64,000 nucleotides of DNA from Candidatus Gastranaerophilales bacterium (GTDB taxonomy: Bacteria; Cyanobacteriota; Vampirovibrionia; Gastranaerophilales; Gastranaerophilaceae): NCBI GenBank assembly GCA_944327245.1, contig CALVHD010000002.1:45634-109633 (forward strand), read 5' to 3'. The position numbers were made by a program, and so were the translations under genes. Shown piece by piece: positions 37,042 to 46,935 of the stretch. Below the pieces are notes generated by a model. The model was not told the origin of the DNA. It searched no databases and was given only the letters and a program-made list of their open reading frames with translations. Each line of letters opens with the position of its first letter. The first letter of the stretch is position 1.

Positions 37042-37917
37042 ATGAATATAGTCATATACAGCGAAAACGCTACATCTGAAATAGCCGGATTAATTGATAC
37101 TGATGATGAAATTCAAATTAGAGAATTTAATCTAAGCGAACTTGAAAACTATAAACAATACAATCCAAGCGTTCTGATTTTGGATTTTGATGTTGATAAA
37201 ATCAGAGAATTTTGCGCTGTAAGAAAATTAGAATGCTCCGTTTTAATTCCCGTTGATAAAATTCCGGATAATTTAACAGTTAGAGCGCTTACTTATGACT
37301 ATATTTTAAAACCCTTAAACAATACGGAATTAAACGTTAGAATTAAAGCTTTATTAAAAACTTACGAAACCAAAAAAAGTCTGATAAAGTCTGCAATTTG
37401 CGACGAATTAACCGGTTTATACAACAGAAAATATCTTCACCACAGACTGGAAGCGGAAATTTCTCGTGCTAAAAGATACGGAACTCCTGTTTCTTGTCTA
37501 TTAATTGACATTGATTATTTCAAAATTGTAAATGATATGTACGGTTACGATTGGGGCGATATATTATTGAAAAAAATCGCTCAAATGTTAAGCGCTTTAG
37601 TTAGAAAAGAAGATGTTCTAACAAGATATGGCGATGAAGAATTTATCGTGATTTTACCTGAAACAACAGAACAGCAAGCAAGAATTTTTGCCGAACGCTT
37701 CAGAAACGATATTGAAAAAATGGAGTTTATTCCGGCAAATGAAGATGAACGCCATCAAATAACAATATCTGGCGGTGTTTCTTGTTATCCTTGCATGGAA
37801 GACGTGGATGAAGATGCTAATACATTAATCAGATACGCAGAACATGCTCTTTATAACGCCAAACAATCAGGAAAAAATAAAATTGTTGAATTCTCAAAAA
37901 TGAACCTAGGCTGCTAA
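37042..37917 (+). CDS. Receiver-like plus GGDEF protein, probable diguanylate cyclase
   Basis: 291 residues: N-terminal CheY-like domain (about 1-105) with a possible phosphoacceptor D48 in LILDFD, then a GGDEF domain opening [12 protein letters not shown] (121-132). The substrate-metal region [10 protein letters not shown] is present. The signature reads RYGDEEF (G197-D-E-E-F201), so the second Gly of GGDEF/GGEEF is Asp. The inhibitory I-site RKED (188-191) is in the standard position, five residues ahead. It would make cyclic di-GMP if active. AAGGAG lies before the ATG, and hisF follows after one base. Confidence 0.85.
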   Translation: MNIVIYSENATSEIAGLIDTDDEIQIREFNLSELENYKQYNPSVLILDFDVDKIREFCAVRKLECSVLIPVDKIPDNLTVRALTYDYILKPLNNTELNVRIKALLKTYETKKSLIKSAICDELTGLYNRKYLHHRLEAEISRAKRYGTPVSCLLIDIDYFKIVNDMYGYDWGDILLKKIAQMLSALVRKEDVLTRYGDEEFIVILPETTEQQARIFAERFRNDIEKMEFIPANEDERHQITISGGVSCYPCMEDVDEDANTLIRYAEHALYNAKQSGKNKIVEFSKMNLGC

Positions 37918-37918
37918 G

Positions 37919-38680
37919 ATGAACAATTTAACAAAGAGAATAATACCGTGTCTTGATGTTAAAGAAGGTAAAACCGTAAAGGGAATTAACTTTGAAAATT
38001 TAAAAGAAGTAGGTTCTCCAATTGAATTAGCTAAAAAATATTCTCAATCAGGGGCTGATGAGCTTGTATTTCTTGATATTACAGCTACTAACGAAAAAAG
38101 AAAAACTATTGTTGAGCTTGTTGAAAAAGTCGCAAAAGAAGTATTTATCCCCTTTACTGTCGGCGGGGGAATTAGTTCTCTTGACGACATAAGAGCAATT
38201 TTAGAAGCAGGAGCGGATAAAATTTCTTTTAATTCAGCTATTGTAAAAAACCCCGAACTCATAAGCACATGTGCTGAATACTTCGGCTCTCAATGTATCG
38301 TAGCTGCACTTGATGCCAAAAAAGAAGATAATGATTTTTGGATTTATATTAATGCAGGTAAAGTAAACACGGGTCTAAAAGCTCTTGATTGGGCAAAAAA
38401 AGTTGAAGAATTAGGAGCAGGTGAAATCCTTTTAACTTCAATGGATTATGACGGAACTCAAAAAGGTTTTGATATTGAATTAAATAACTTAATATCAAAT
38501 GCGGTTAATATACCTGTCATAGCTTCAGGAGGAGCCGGAGCAAATTCAAAGCACTTTATTGATGTATTTAACAAAACCAATGTAGATGCAGCACTTGCTG
38601 CTTCAATATTTCACTATGACACACTTCCAATTGATAAATTAAAACAAGATTTAAAAAAAGCTAACATAAACGTAAGATAA
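37919..38680 (+). CDS. hisF: Imidazole glycerol phosphate synthase, cyclase subunit
   Basis: Cyclase half of the HisF-HisH enzyme, forming imidazole glycerol phosphate and AICAR for histidine and purine metabolism. 253-residue TIM barrel with the catalytic aspartates visible in [13 protein letters not shown] (D11) and AALDAKK (about D130), [20 protein letters not shown] and the phosphate loop ASGGAG. It is separated from the diguanylate cyclase gene by one base, an unusual partner; hisH and other his genes are not in the window. Confidence 0.96.
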   Translation: MNNLTKRIIPCLDVKEGKTVKGINFENLKEVGSPIELAKKYSQSGADELVFLDITATNEKRKTIVELVEKVAKEVFIPFTVGGGISSLDDIRAILEAGADKISFNSAIVKNPELISTCAEYFGSQCIVAALDAKKEDNDFWIYINAGKVNTGLKALDWAKKVEELGAGEILLTSMDYDGTQKGFDIELNNLISNAVNIPVIASGGAGANSKHFIDVFNKTNVDAALAASIFHYDTLPIDKLKQDLKKANINVR

Positions 38681-38727
38681 ATTATCTATTAAGCTAAGTA
38701 ATCTGTCCTATTTAAAATTAAATTAAA

Positions 38728-40056
38728 ATGATAAAAAATCCTTGTATGAGGATTTTAATTTTAGTTTTAATATTTCAAATTTTATTTAGTGAAACTACAT
38801 TAGCTCAATTTCCTAAAACTGATTTTTTTAATCGTTTTAATGATTGTTACCTTGATGAATATATAAAAGAAGCACTTATCTATAATCATGATCTAAAAGC
38901 TGCAAATAAAAGACTTGAACAATTCAGATATGAAATAAATTCTCAATTGGCAAAAGAACTTCCCTCCGCCTCAGTTTCAGGAAATTATTTAGGAGCGCAT
39001 TTTCCAAAAAATGATGTAAATTTTTTAATTGATAAAAATTCTTTTATTTTACCCTTAAGAGCAAGCTATGAGGCAGATTTTCTTTTAAAAAACAGAGATA
39101 AAACCCGCTCTAAAGAAAAACTCTATAAAGCACAAATTGCAAACCAAAAGGCAACATATATTTCTTTATTAACTGATGTAGCAAGTACTTATGTGAACAT
39201 TTTATTACTCGATTATTTAATTGAAAAACAAATTGATGTTATTAAAAATAAAAGATTTAATTCAATTTCTAATGACTATAAATTCAGATACGGCGTATTG
39301 GATATTTTTGGCTTAAATTCATCCAAGGAAGATTATGAAAATCAAAAAATAATCTACGACAATTTAGTTAAAAGGCAAAATACGGCATTATATAATTTTT
39401 CCGGTTTAATAGGGCAAAGTGCAAATAATTACAAAGAAATTAAAAGAGGTAAATTAGATAAATTTGAATACACTGAAACAATTCCCGAAATAATAAGCTC
39501 TGATTTAATCTATTCAAGACCTGATTTAATTGAAATCGAAAATAAATTAAAAAGTGCCAAAATAGATGTTACCGTTGCAAAAAAGGAATTTTTTCCGAGT
39601 TTTAATATAACAGGTTTCCTTGCCTTTGATACGGCAGGTTTAGGCAACTTTTTTTCTTGGAATTCATCTTTTGCCTATCTTTTAGCCGGTGCAACACAAG
39701 ATATTTTCAAAGGCGGCGAAAAAATCGCCAATTTAAAAATTAAAAAAGCAAGATATTATGAACTTGTTGAAAACTACAAACAAGCAGACCTAAACGCAAT
39801 TAAAGAAATAAACGATGCTTTAAATTTAATCAAACAAGACAAAAAATCGGAAGAAACTTCAAAATACAAAGTAGCGCTTGAAAAAAAGAATTTTAATTCA
39901 TCAGAAAAAAAATATAAAAGAGGTACAATTTCAAAAATTGATTTTTTAAACGATAAAGCCTCTTTATTACAAAAAGAGCAATTGCAAGCAAGTGCAAAAG
40001 CTGCTCGTTTAATAGATTATTTTACCTTGTATAAAGCAGTTGGCGGTGAACTATGA
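38728..40056 (+). CDS. TolC/NodT-type outer-membrane efflux protein
   Basis: 442 residues with a signal peptide (about 1-27) and two TolC repeats made of long helices with short strand pairs. SRPDLIEIENKLKSAKIDVTVAKKEFFPSF is the diagnostic RPD region, followed by GFLAFDTAGLGNFFSWN and FKGGEKIANLKIKKARY. It forms the outer-membrane channel of a tripartite exporter whose other parts are encoded just downstream. No Shine-Dalgarno is seen before the ATG. The stop overlaps the next start by 4 bp. Confidence 0.88.
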   Translation: MIKNPCMRILILVLIFQILFSETTLAQFPKTDFFNRFNDCYLDEYIKEALIYNHDLKAANKRLEQFRYEINSQLAKELPSASVSGNYLGAHFPKNDVNFLIDKNSFILPLRASYEADFLLKNRDKTRSKEKLYKAQIANQKATYISLLTDVASTYVNILLLDYLIEKQIDVIKNKRFNSISNDYKFRYGVLDIFGLNSSKEDYENQKIIYDNLVKRQNTALYNFSGLIGQSANNYKEIKRGKLDKFEYTETIPEIISSDLIYSRPDLIEIENKLKSAKIDVTVAKKEFFPSFNITGFLAFDTAGLGNFFSWNSSFAYLLAGATQDIFKGGEKIANLKIKKARYYELVENYKQADLNAIKEINDALNLIKQDKKSEETSKYKVALEKKNFNSSEKKYKRGTISKIDFLNDKASLLQKEQLQASAKAARLIDYFTLYKAVGGEL

Positions 40057-40901
40057 AAAAAAAATTAATTATTATAGCAAGCATTGTGCTGATTATAATT
40101 TTAGCAATTTTATTATTTTTATTTTTGTTCAAAAAACCGCCAAAAACAATTAAAACTTACGGCAACATTGAAATAAGACAAGTTGACCTTTCTTTTCAGG
40201 TTGCAGGAATAATTAATAATGTCTTTTTTGAAGAGGGAGATTATGTCAAAAAGGGTGATTTGTTGGCAACTCTAGATGACAGAGATTATAAAGCAAACTA
40301 CAAAAAGGCATATTTTGAAAAAAAATCCTCATATTCTCAAATGCTTGAAGACAAATCGAAATATCAAAGAAATCATCCTTTATGTTTTGATGGAACCTTG
40401 TCTAAACAAGATTGCACAACCCTTTTTAACAATAAAGATATTTCAAGCGCAAAATATGGTTTAAGTAATGCCAATTTAGAATATCAAAAAAATCAACTTT
40501 ATTATACCAAGCTCTATGCTCTGCAAGATGGAATTATAACAACAAGAGCACAAGAAAAAGGTGCAAGAGTTAATGCTAATCAAATAGTTTACGTTATGAG
40601 CCTAAATAAACCAATATGGATTAGAACATACATTCAAGAAACAGACTTAGGAAACATTAAATACGGCAATAAAGCATATGTTTATACTGACACAATTGAC
40701 CCTAAAACAGGAATTAAAAAGAAATATGAAGGATATATAGGCTATATTTCACCTGTTGCGGAATTTACCCCAAAAACCGTTCAAACACAAGATTTAAGAG
40801 TAGATTTAATGTATAGAATAAGAGTTTATGTAGACGAAGTCGATGAATTTCTGCGCCAAGGCATGCCTGTAACAGTTGAAATACCGATTAGCGAGGAGTA
40901 A
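40053..40901 (+). CDS. HlyD/YbhG-type membrane fusion protein
   Basis: 282 residues: N-terminal anchor helix (about 5-28), a split lipoyl/barrel-sandwich domain (GNIEIRQVDLSFQVAGIINNVFFEEGDYVKKGDLLATLDD region and DGIITTRAQEKGARV), a short coiled coil between, and a beta-barrel C-terminus. Adaptor bridging the inner-membrane ABC transporter to the TolC-like channel. Coupled by ATGA-type overlap to the upstream gene; the ATPase follows after 3 bp. Confidence 0.88.
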   Translation: MKKKLIIIASIVLIIILAILLFLFLFKKPPKTIKTYGNIEIRQVDLSFQVAGIINNVFFEEGDYVKKGDLLATLDDRDYKANYKKAYFEKKSSYSQMLEDKSKYQRNHPLCFDGTLSKQDCTTLFNNKDISSAKYGLSNANLEYQKNQLYYTKLYALQDGIITTRAQEKGARVNANQIVYVMSLNKPIWIRTYIQETDLGNIKYGNKAYVYTDTIDPKTGIKKKYEGYIGYISPVAEFTPKTVQTQDLRVDLMYRIRVYVDEVDEFLRQGMPVTVEIPISEE

Positions 40902-40904
40902 GAA

Positions 40905-42389
40905 TTGAATTGCGTAGAAATTAAAAATCTGACAAAAAGTTTTTTAAAAGGCAGTAAAGCTCTTGATAATATCAATCTAAATCTTGAAGAAGGCAGAATT
41001 ATCGCTGTTTTAGGAGCGGATGGTTCCGGAAAAACTACTCTTTTAAGACTAATTGCAGGATTATTATGCACTGATAGCGGGGAAATTATTACTCTTGGTT
41101 TTAACCCGCAAAAAGAAAAAGAAAAACTTGTTTCTCTATACGGCTACATGCCTCAAAAGTTTGGTTTATATGAAGATTTAACCGTCATAGAAAATCTTGA
41201 ATTGTATGCTCAATTAAAAAAATCTCAAAATAATTTTGACGAATTATTAAAATTCACAACTCTTGAGCCCTTTAAAAAACGCCTTGCCAGAGATTTATCA
41301 GGTGGAATGAAACAAAAACTTGCTCTTGCTTGCTGCCTTTTGGGTGAACCAAAGCTTCTGATTTTAGATGAGCCCTCTGTCGGAGTTGACCCTGTATCCA
41401 GACTTGAATTATTAGAGCTTGTAAAAAGGATGATTAACAAAACCACAACTGTTATTTGGTCAAGCTCATATTTAGATGAATCTTATAATTTTGATTTATC
41501 GATTATTTTAGACAAAGGAAAAGTTATTTTTCAAGGAAACACCAAAACTTTAGGCGAAAATATCGAACAATTTGAAAAAAAAGTAATAGAACTTATGGGC
41601 GGCTACATTGAAAAACCTTCTATAATTGCAAAAAATTATCATATTTTAGAACATAACAAAGAATGTATTGTTGTGGCTGATAACTTATCTAAAAGATACG
41701 GAGATTTTTGGGCAGTCAAAAATAATACATTTTGCATTAAAAAAGGAGAAATATTCGGACTTTTAGGACCAAACGGCGCAGGAAAATCAACAACATTTAA
41801 AATGATGTGCGCCCTAATTAAACCTACAGGCGGAAATGGTTATATTATGGGTATTGATGTTGAAAAAGAACCCACAAAAGCAAGAAGTTACTTAGGATAT
41901 ATGGCGCAAAAATTCTCCTTATATTCAAGACTTTCTGTCATGGATAATCTTGATTTTTTCTCAGGTGCTTACGGATTAAATAAAAAAGAAAGAAAAAAAA
42001 GAATATCAATGATTCTTGAAATATTTAATCTTGAACAATATAAAAATACAATCACGGAATTTCTCCCTTTAGGCTTCAAGCAAAGACTTTCATTGGGATG
42101 TGCCATAATCCACGAGCCCCCTGTTCTATTTTTAGACGAACCGACATCAGGAGTGGACGCTATTTCAAGACGAGAATTTTGGACACACATAAAAGCCTTA
42201 TCGAGAATAGGAGTAAGCGTATTAGTTACGACTCATTTTATGGATGAAGCAAGATTTTGCGATAATATCAGCCTTTTTTATAACGGAGAAATTATAGCTC
42301 TTGATACTCCAAGCAACATCATCTTAAAAGCAAATGCAAAAGATATGCAAGAAGCATTCATTAAAATCATAAAGGAAGCAAAAGGGTGA
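40905..42389 (+). CDS. ybhF: Tandem ABC ATPase of an ABC-2 exporter (YbhF type)
   Basis: 494 residues with two nucleotide-binding domains. First: Walker A GADGSGKTT (37-45), signature LSGGMKQKLAL, Walker B LLILDEPSVGVDP. Second: Walker A GPNGAGKSTT, a divergent signature LPLGFKQRLSL where LSGGQ is expected, Walker B VLFLDEPTSGVD. One fused ATPase would power the two permeases downstream. The start is TTG with GAGGAG eight bases upstream, and there is no better ATG. This matches the E. coli ybhGFSR organisation. Confidence 0.92.
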   Translation: MNCVEIKNLTKSFLKGSKALDNINLNLEEGRIIAVLGADGSGKTTLLRLIAGLLCTDSGEIITLGFNPQKEKEKLVSLYGYMPQKFGLYEDLTVIENLELYAQLKKSQNNFDELLKFTTLEPFKKRLARDLSGGMKQKLALACCLLGEPKLLILDEPSVGVDPVSRLELLELVKRMINKTTTVIWSSSYLDESYNFDLSIILDKGKVIFQGNTKTLGENIEQFEKKVIELMGGYIEKPSIIAKNYHILEHNKECIVVADNLSKRYGDFWAVKNNTFCIKKGEIFGLLGPNGAGKSTTFKMMCALIKPTGGNGYIMGIDVEKEPTKARSYLGYMAQKFSLYSRLSVMDNLDFFSGAYGLNKKERKKRISMILEIFNLEQYKNTITEFLPLGFKQRLSLGCAIIHEPPVLFLDEPTSGVDAISRREFWTHIKALSRIGVSVLVTTHFMDEARFCDNISLFYNGEIIALDTPSNIILKANAKDMQEAFIKIIKEAKG

Positions 42390-43510
42390 ATATTTATTTT
42401 GCATTAATTAAAAAAGAGTTTTATCAAATCATAAGAGATTTTTCAAGCATATTAATTGCCTTTGTCTTGCCGTTAATGATATTGGTCTTATATCGTTACG
42501 GAGTTAATCTTGATACGGTAAAAATCACCTTAGGGATTAAAAATGATGACATTAATCCCAAAATATCAACTCTTGTTAACTCATTTAACCATAGCGATTA
42601 TATTAAAACGAGATATTTTTACTCTAAAGATGAAATGTATAAAGAAATTCAAAACTCTAGACTCAAAGGAGCAATAATTTTACCCAATGATTTTACAAAA
42701 AACTTAATTAATAATAAAAAGGCCGATGTTTTAGTTATTGCAGACGGCTCTGAAGCAAATTTGGCGAATTTTGTTCAAAGCTATTGTATGTCTGTTTTAA
42801 ATTTATGGTTAAGTGAAAATTCCGATTTTAAATTTCAAACAAGAAAACCCATAATAAATTCAGATATTCGCTTTTGGTATAACCAAGACATTAATTCCCA
42901 CTTTTTTATTTTGCCGGGGTCATTGGCAATTACCATGAATTTAATAGGAATGCTCTTAACGGCTCTGGTTATTTCAAGAGAATGGGAAAGAGGAACAATA
43001 GAAAGCCTTTATGCTACAAGAATTACAAGAATGAATTTTATCATCGGAAAATATATTCCCTACTTCATTTTAGGAATGCTTTCTTTTATTTTTAATATTT
43101 TTTTATGCACCGTAATATTTCAAATTCCTTTTAGGGGAAATATTTTTGTTTTAATTTTAGTCGGCGGATTATATCTTTTTTGTTGTCTTGGAGTAGGTTT
43201 AACCATAAGTTCATCCTATAAAGAACAATTTTCATCATCGCAAATGGCGCTATCTTTTGGTTTATTGCCTGCTTTGATGTTGTCGGGATTGATTTATCCG
43301 ATTTCATCCATGCCAAAAATTTTTCAATATTTGACCTCCATCCTGCCTCCAAGATATTTTATTATATTTATCCAGAGTGAATTTATGGCAGGAACAATTT
43401 GGAAAATTGTAATCATTAATTCAATTTTTCTTGGAATTTTAGGAGTTTTACTTTTCTTTTTAGTTTATCGAAATATCAATTTGAGGCTTGAAAAATGCAA
43501 GGGAGATTAA
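42386..43510 (+). CDS. ABC-2 type permease, first of pair (YbhS/YbhR-like)
   Basis: 374 residues: one N-terminal membrane helix (about 17-37), a large external domain (about 38-170), then five C-terminal helices, with the ISREWERGTIESLYAT motif after the second helix that is typical of ABC-2 permeases. The start is GTG overlapping the ATPase stop (GTGA), with AAAGGAAG upstream. Together with the next gene it would form the heterodimeric channel for a drug or lipid-like substrate. Confidence 0.88.
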   Translation: MNIYFALIKKEFYQIIRDFSSILIAFVLPLMILVLYRYGVNLDTVKITLGIKNDDINPKISTLVNSFNHSDYIKTRYFYSKDEMYKEIQNSRLKGAIILPNDFTKNLINNKKADVLVIADGSEANLANFVQSYCMSVLNLWLSENSDFKFQTRKPIINSDIRFWYNQDINSHFFILPGSLAITMNLIGMLLTALVISREWERGTIESLYATRITRMNFIIGKYIPYFILGMLSFIFNIFLCTVIFQIPFRGNIFVLILVGGLYLFCCLGVGLTISSSYKEQFSSSQMALSFGLLPALMLSGLIYPISSMPKIFQYLTSILPPRYFIIFIQSEFMAGTIWKIVIINSIFLGILGVLLFFLVYRNINLRLEKCKGD

Positions 43511-44613
43511 TAAGAATAAAAGCATTAATAAAAAAAGAATTTTTGGCTATTTTTAAAGACCCCAAAAACAGAGCCTTAATTATTTTTCCGCCCATATTGC
43601 AGCTTTTTGTTTTTGCTCAAGCCATTACTCTTGAAGTCAGAAATATAGATATATCCGTTATGGATTATTCTAATACATATTATTCAAGAGAATTAATTTC
43701 AAGATTTAGCGCTTCAAAATGGTTTAGAAAAATTTATTTTCCAAAAACCCTAAAAGAATTCAAGGAAGATATTGACCTAAAAAAGTCACAATTAGGAATA
43801 ATTATCCAAAATGATTTTGCAAAAGCAATTAACAAGCAATCATCAACTGATATATTAGTTATAGCTGACGGCAGACAAACAAATTCAGCCAGTTTAGCTT
43901 CCGGATATGCCAATTCAATAATTTCACAATATAATTCTGAACTTGAAAAAAAATTTAATATTACATCACCCTCGATTAATGTAGTTATCAGAAATTGGTT
44001 TAATCCTAATATTGAATATAAATGGTTTTTAACAGTCAGCATGATTGTTATGCTGTCTTTAGTTTTAAGCTTGTTATTATCAGCTCTTTCAATTGCAAGA
44101 GAAAGAGAATTGGGAACTTTTAATCAACTTTTAGTCAGCCCTTTATCATATGATGAAATTTTATTTTCAAAAACAGTACCTCCTTTAATTACTGCATTTA
44201 TTTCATCAATAATAATAACTTTAATTGTTGCCTTTTTATTTAAAGTTCCTTTTATGGGCTCAATTATTCTTTATTTTTTTGCATCATTTATTTCTCTATT
44301 TTCAATAATTGGAGTGGGTTTATTTATTTCATCTTTAGCTTATACCCAGCAACAAGCGATTTTGGGCGTTTTTGCTTTTCAAATGCCTGCTGTATTATTA
44401 TCGGGCTTTGTTTCGCCTGTGGAAGATATGCCGGTATTTTTCCAATATATAAGCGCGTTTAACCCTATAAGATACTATATGTTAATTATTAAAGGAATTT
44501 ATTTTAAAAACATGGATTTAGGAACTGTTATCTTAAATTTAATTCCTTTAATTTTAATTGCAATTTTTTCTCTTTTAATTGCAAGACTTAGTTTCAAGCA
44601 TAAACTAGAATAA
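43495..44613 (+). CDS. ABC-2 type permease, second of pair (YbhR/YbhS-like)
   Basis: 372 residues with the same layout as its neighbour: N-terminal helix, external domain (about 45-180), five C-terminal helices, and the LSIARERELGTFNQLLVSP motif. It overlaps the previous permease by 16 bp. Last gene of the exporter operon, closed by a strong hairpin that includes its own stop codon. Confidence 0.88.
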   Translation: MQGRLIRIKALIKKEFLAIFKDPKNRALIIFPPILQLFVFAQAITLEVRNIDISVMDYSNTYYSRELISRFSASKWFRKIYFPKTLKEFKEDIDLKKSQLGIIIQNDFAKAINKQSSTDILVIADGRQTNSASLASGYANSIISQYNSELEKKFNITSPSINVVIRNWFNPNIEYKWFLTVSMIVMLSLVLSLLLSALSIARERELGTFNQLLVSPLSYDEILFSKTVPPLITAFISSIIITLIVAFLFKVPFMGSIILYFFASFISLFSIIGVGLFISSLAYTQQQAILGVFAFQMPAVLLSGFVSPVEDMPVFFQYISAFNPIRYYMLIIKGIYFKNMDLGTVILNLIPLILIAIFSLLIARLSFKHKLE

Positions 44614-44638
44614 GGGCGGTAATTAACCGCCCTTATTC
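44608..44638. terminator. Terminator at the end of the exporter operon
   Basis: GAATAAGGGCGGT / ACCGCCCTTATTC, a 13-bp perfect stem with a 5-nt loop that begins within the last codon and stop of the permease gene. It also serves the convergent unknown gene ending at 44663. Confidence 0.85.
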
Positions 44639-44662
44639 TATTATTTAACGTTATATTAAATT

Positions 44663-45832
44663 TTAAATATTTTCATCCAGCAATCTATAACTTCCAAATA
44701 CCTCTAATACTCCAATTACATTTTCATATCCGAATTTTTGAACTAAAGTATTATAACTTGCACCTTCTTTAGTCAAAGCGGAATATATTGTTTTTTGTGT
44801 TGAAGATAGCTTAGACAAAGCGCTTTGTGCCAAATTACCGTTTGCTTTAATGTTTGTTTTAAGGGTTTCCAAAAGTCCTTGTCCGCCTTTTGTTTTTATT
44901 GTATTTACAATATTTGTTTTAATACCGGCAGGATTTATAGAGTTTTTAATATTATTACCAAATTGTGAAACATTATTTTTAACATTTGTTCCAAAATTAG
45001 ACATGTTGTCTGCAACCGCTTTTACTTCATCAGGTGAAAATGCTTCAAGAGCATCTAATTGCGACTTTTGCGATATTTCTTTGGCCGTTAGTGCGCCTTC
45101 TTGATTTGCAACAGCCTTTCTGGTTTTATATAATCTTGCACCTTCTAATACGGTATTTGTACTTGACTTTATTTTATTAAAATTATTAACTGTTGATGAA
45201 GCCATATCTTTACCCAGCGCCTTTGCGTATCCTAAAGGATTTTGTGTAAAAGTAGAATTTTGTTTAAATGAAGCTAAAGCCCCTGCGGTTGAAGAAGTTT
45301 GTATAGCGCCCATTGAAGCTTTAACACCAACAGCTGATAAACCTGTTGTCAAAGCACCTTCGCCCACTTGCTCCCAAGCATCTTTTGCTTCAGCATCCGT
45401 GTCGGAATTTAGGGCAGTTGCAACACCTGTTGCAAATTTAACTCCGCCTGTTACAACGCCGACTCCTGCAAGCGCTAGACCGACTGCCGGAAATGCCACA
45501 CAAGCAGCACCTATTCCGATAGTAGCTGCTGTTTTAAGCGGAGAAAAATTACCGTTAGAATCAGTAAATGCACCTTTTATGCCATTTACAATGCTTTTTC
45601 CTGCGCCCTCAACAATATTTCCAAGTGCGCTAAAAACTCCGATTTTACCATCATCTGCGCCATCTGTACATGTATTTCCTTTTGAACTTACAAAAGTATC
45701 ACCCTGAACATCTGTTGTTGATGTTTCGGTACTATAATCTGAATAATTTCTTCTTGCGGCTGAATTTTGATTTAAATACTCTGTTTGTAATTGTTGCCAT
45801 TTGGCATCAGTCATTCCAATTGATGAAACCAT
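44663..45832 (-). CDS. Unknown protein with Gly/Ala-rich hydrophobic centre
   Basis: 389 residues, not recognised. N-terminal 70 residues polar, Ser/Thr/Asp-rich. A Gly/Ala-rich hydrophobic block (about 98-145; TIGIGAACVAFPAVGLALAG) resembles a glycine-zipper membrane segment. It is followed by a long Ser/Lys/Asn helical region and a C-terminal domain (about 335-389). No signal peptide. AGAGGAG precedes the ATG, so it is translated. Composition suggests a surface, secreted or membrane-inserting protein; nothing nearby indicates its role. Confidence 0.55.
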   Translation of the reverse strand: MVSSIGMTDAKWQQLQTEYLNQNSAARRNYSDYSTETSTTDVQGDTFVSSKGNTCTDGADDGKIGVFSALGNIVEGAGKSIVNGIKGAFTDSNGNFSPLKTAATIGIGAACVAFPAVGLALAGVGVVTGGVKFATGVATALNSDTDAEAKDAWEQVGEGALTTGLSAVGVKASMGAIQTSSTAGALASFKQNSTFTQNPLGYAKALGKDMASSTVNNFNKIKSSTNTVLEGARLYKTRKAVANQEGALTAKEISQKSQLDALEAFSPDEVKAVADNMSNFGTNVKNNVSQFGNNIKNSINPAGIKTNIVNTIKTKGGQGLLETLKTNIKANGNLAQSALSKLSSTQKTIYSALTKEGASYNTLVQKFGYENVIGVLEVFGSYRLLDENI

Positions 45833-46020
45833 AAGTGTGTGCTCCTCTAATATGCTAATTTCTAACTTATAAATTTTTAAAGTATTTTTTTAAGATTTTA
45901 TTGCGTTTTATTTTTTTATTGTTAATAATTGTAAAGTTAAATTAAATATTTATTTTAATCGACAAGGTAATATTATAATTTACATATCACATTAAAATAC
46001 TAAAAACGAAAGGAAAAATT

Positions 46021-46161
46021 ATGGACAAATATTTATGCACAGTTTGCGGTTATATCTATGACCCAGAAGAAAATGACAATGTTAAATTTGAAGATTTAAA
46101 TGATGATTGGGTATGCCCGTTATGCGGCGTTTCAAAAGACGAATTTAAAAAAGTTCTTTAA
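46021..46161 (+). CDS. Rubredoxin (short form)
   Basis: 46 residues with the iron site C6-x2-C9 and C32-x2-C35 ([12 protein letters not shown] and [13 protein letters not shown]). It is about six residues shorter than usual because the loop between YDP and FEDL is trimmed, like the 45-residue rubredoxin of Desulfovibrio desulfuricans. Small electron carrier of anaerobes, usually for peroxide or superoxide detoxification. A GAAAGGA ribosome site precedes the ATG. Monocistronic by appearance; no rubrerythrin or oxidoreductase partner adjoins it. Confidence 0.95.
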   Translation: MDKYLCTVCGYIYDPEENDNVKFEDLNDDWVCPLCGVSKDEFKKVL

Positions 46162-46232
46162 CTTTTAAAAAATAATACTGGCAAAAAAAGTTATTTTCTG
46201 CTTTTATATTCTTTGGCGAAGTAATAAACACT

Positions 46233-46871
46233 ATGTTAGTAGAGAATAAAATATATCCGAATTTTAAATCTTATAACCACTACAAAAACAGGTCAAAAGA
46301 TTTATCTGATAATTCGCCTGCACAAAGCAGAAACTATAAAGCCATCATCGGCTCTGCAGCAGGCGTAGCTTGTGCACTTGTCTTATGTTCGAGATTTCCC
46401 AAAAAAGAAACCACATTTGACGAGGTCATAAGAATGCTTGCTACAGCCGGAGCCGCTAACGTTGGCGGAGTATTAGCAGGCTCAATAGGTGCAAGCAAAG
46501 AATCCAAAGAAAAAAAATGGCGCGAAGCGGCTTTTCAAATGATGAACACCACAATCCCAATGTTGATGGTAAGTTCAGCTTTAGAAATTTGCAAAAGAAC
46601 AAAACAACTAAATAAAACTCCGGCTAAAATTATTGGTTCAATTATGGGTATGACAGGCGGTGCAATGCTTGCTACAAAACTCAGCAACACACTAAAAGAT
46701 GATGACGAACCAAAAAGAAAATATACAATCAAAGATTCTGTTGCTAATTTTGATGATATTATAATGACCATTTCCCTTGGTTTCAAAAAGATTTTAGATT
46801 ATGTTCCCGTAGATAAAATTCTACCTTTTATTTATGCTTATTGCGGTGCCAGAGCAGGACAAAAAGAATAG
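46233..46871 (+). CDS. Unknown membrane protein with N-terminal FKSY motif
   Basis: 212 residues. The N-terminus IYPNFKSY resembles the start of the unknown protein at 51325. Two or three Gly/Ala-rich hydrophobic segments lie at about 36-54, 70-86 and 105-145, with KESKEKKWREAAFQM (89-103) between. This charged motif aligns with those of the tandem paralogues at 27231 and 27931. No known domain and no convincing ribosome site. Function unknown. Confidence 0.55.
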   Translation: MLVENKIYPNFKSYNHYKNRSKDLSDNSPAQSRNYKAIIGSAAGVACALVLCSRFPKKETTFDEVIRMLATAGAANVGGVLAGSIGASKESKEKKWREAAFQMMNTTIPMLMVSSALEICKRTKQLNKTPAKIIGSIMGMTGGAMLATKLSNTLKDDDEPKRKYTIKDSVANFDDIIMTISLGFKKILDYVPVDKILPFIYAYCGARAGQKE

Positions 46872-46935
46872 TTATTTTGTATGCGGCTGATTTTATGCTA
46901 CAATCTTTTCGTTAAACAATTAATTGGAAGATAAT

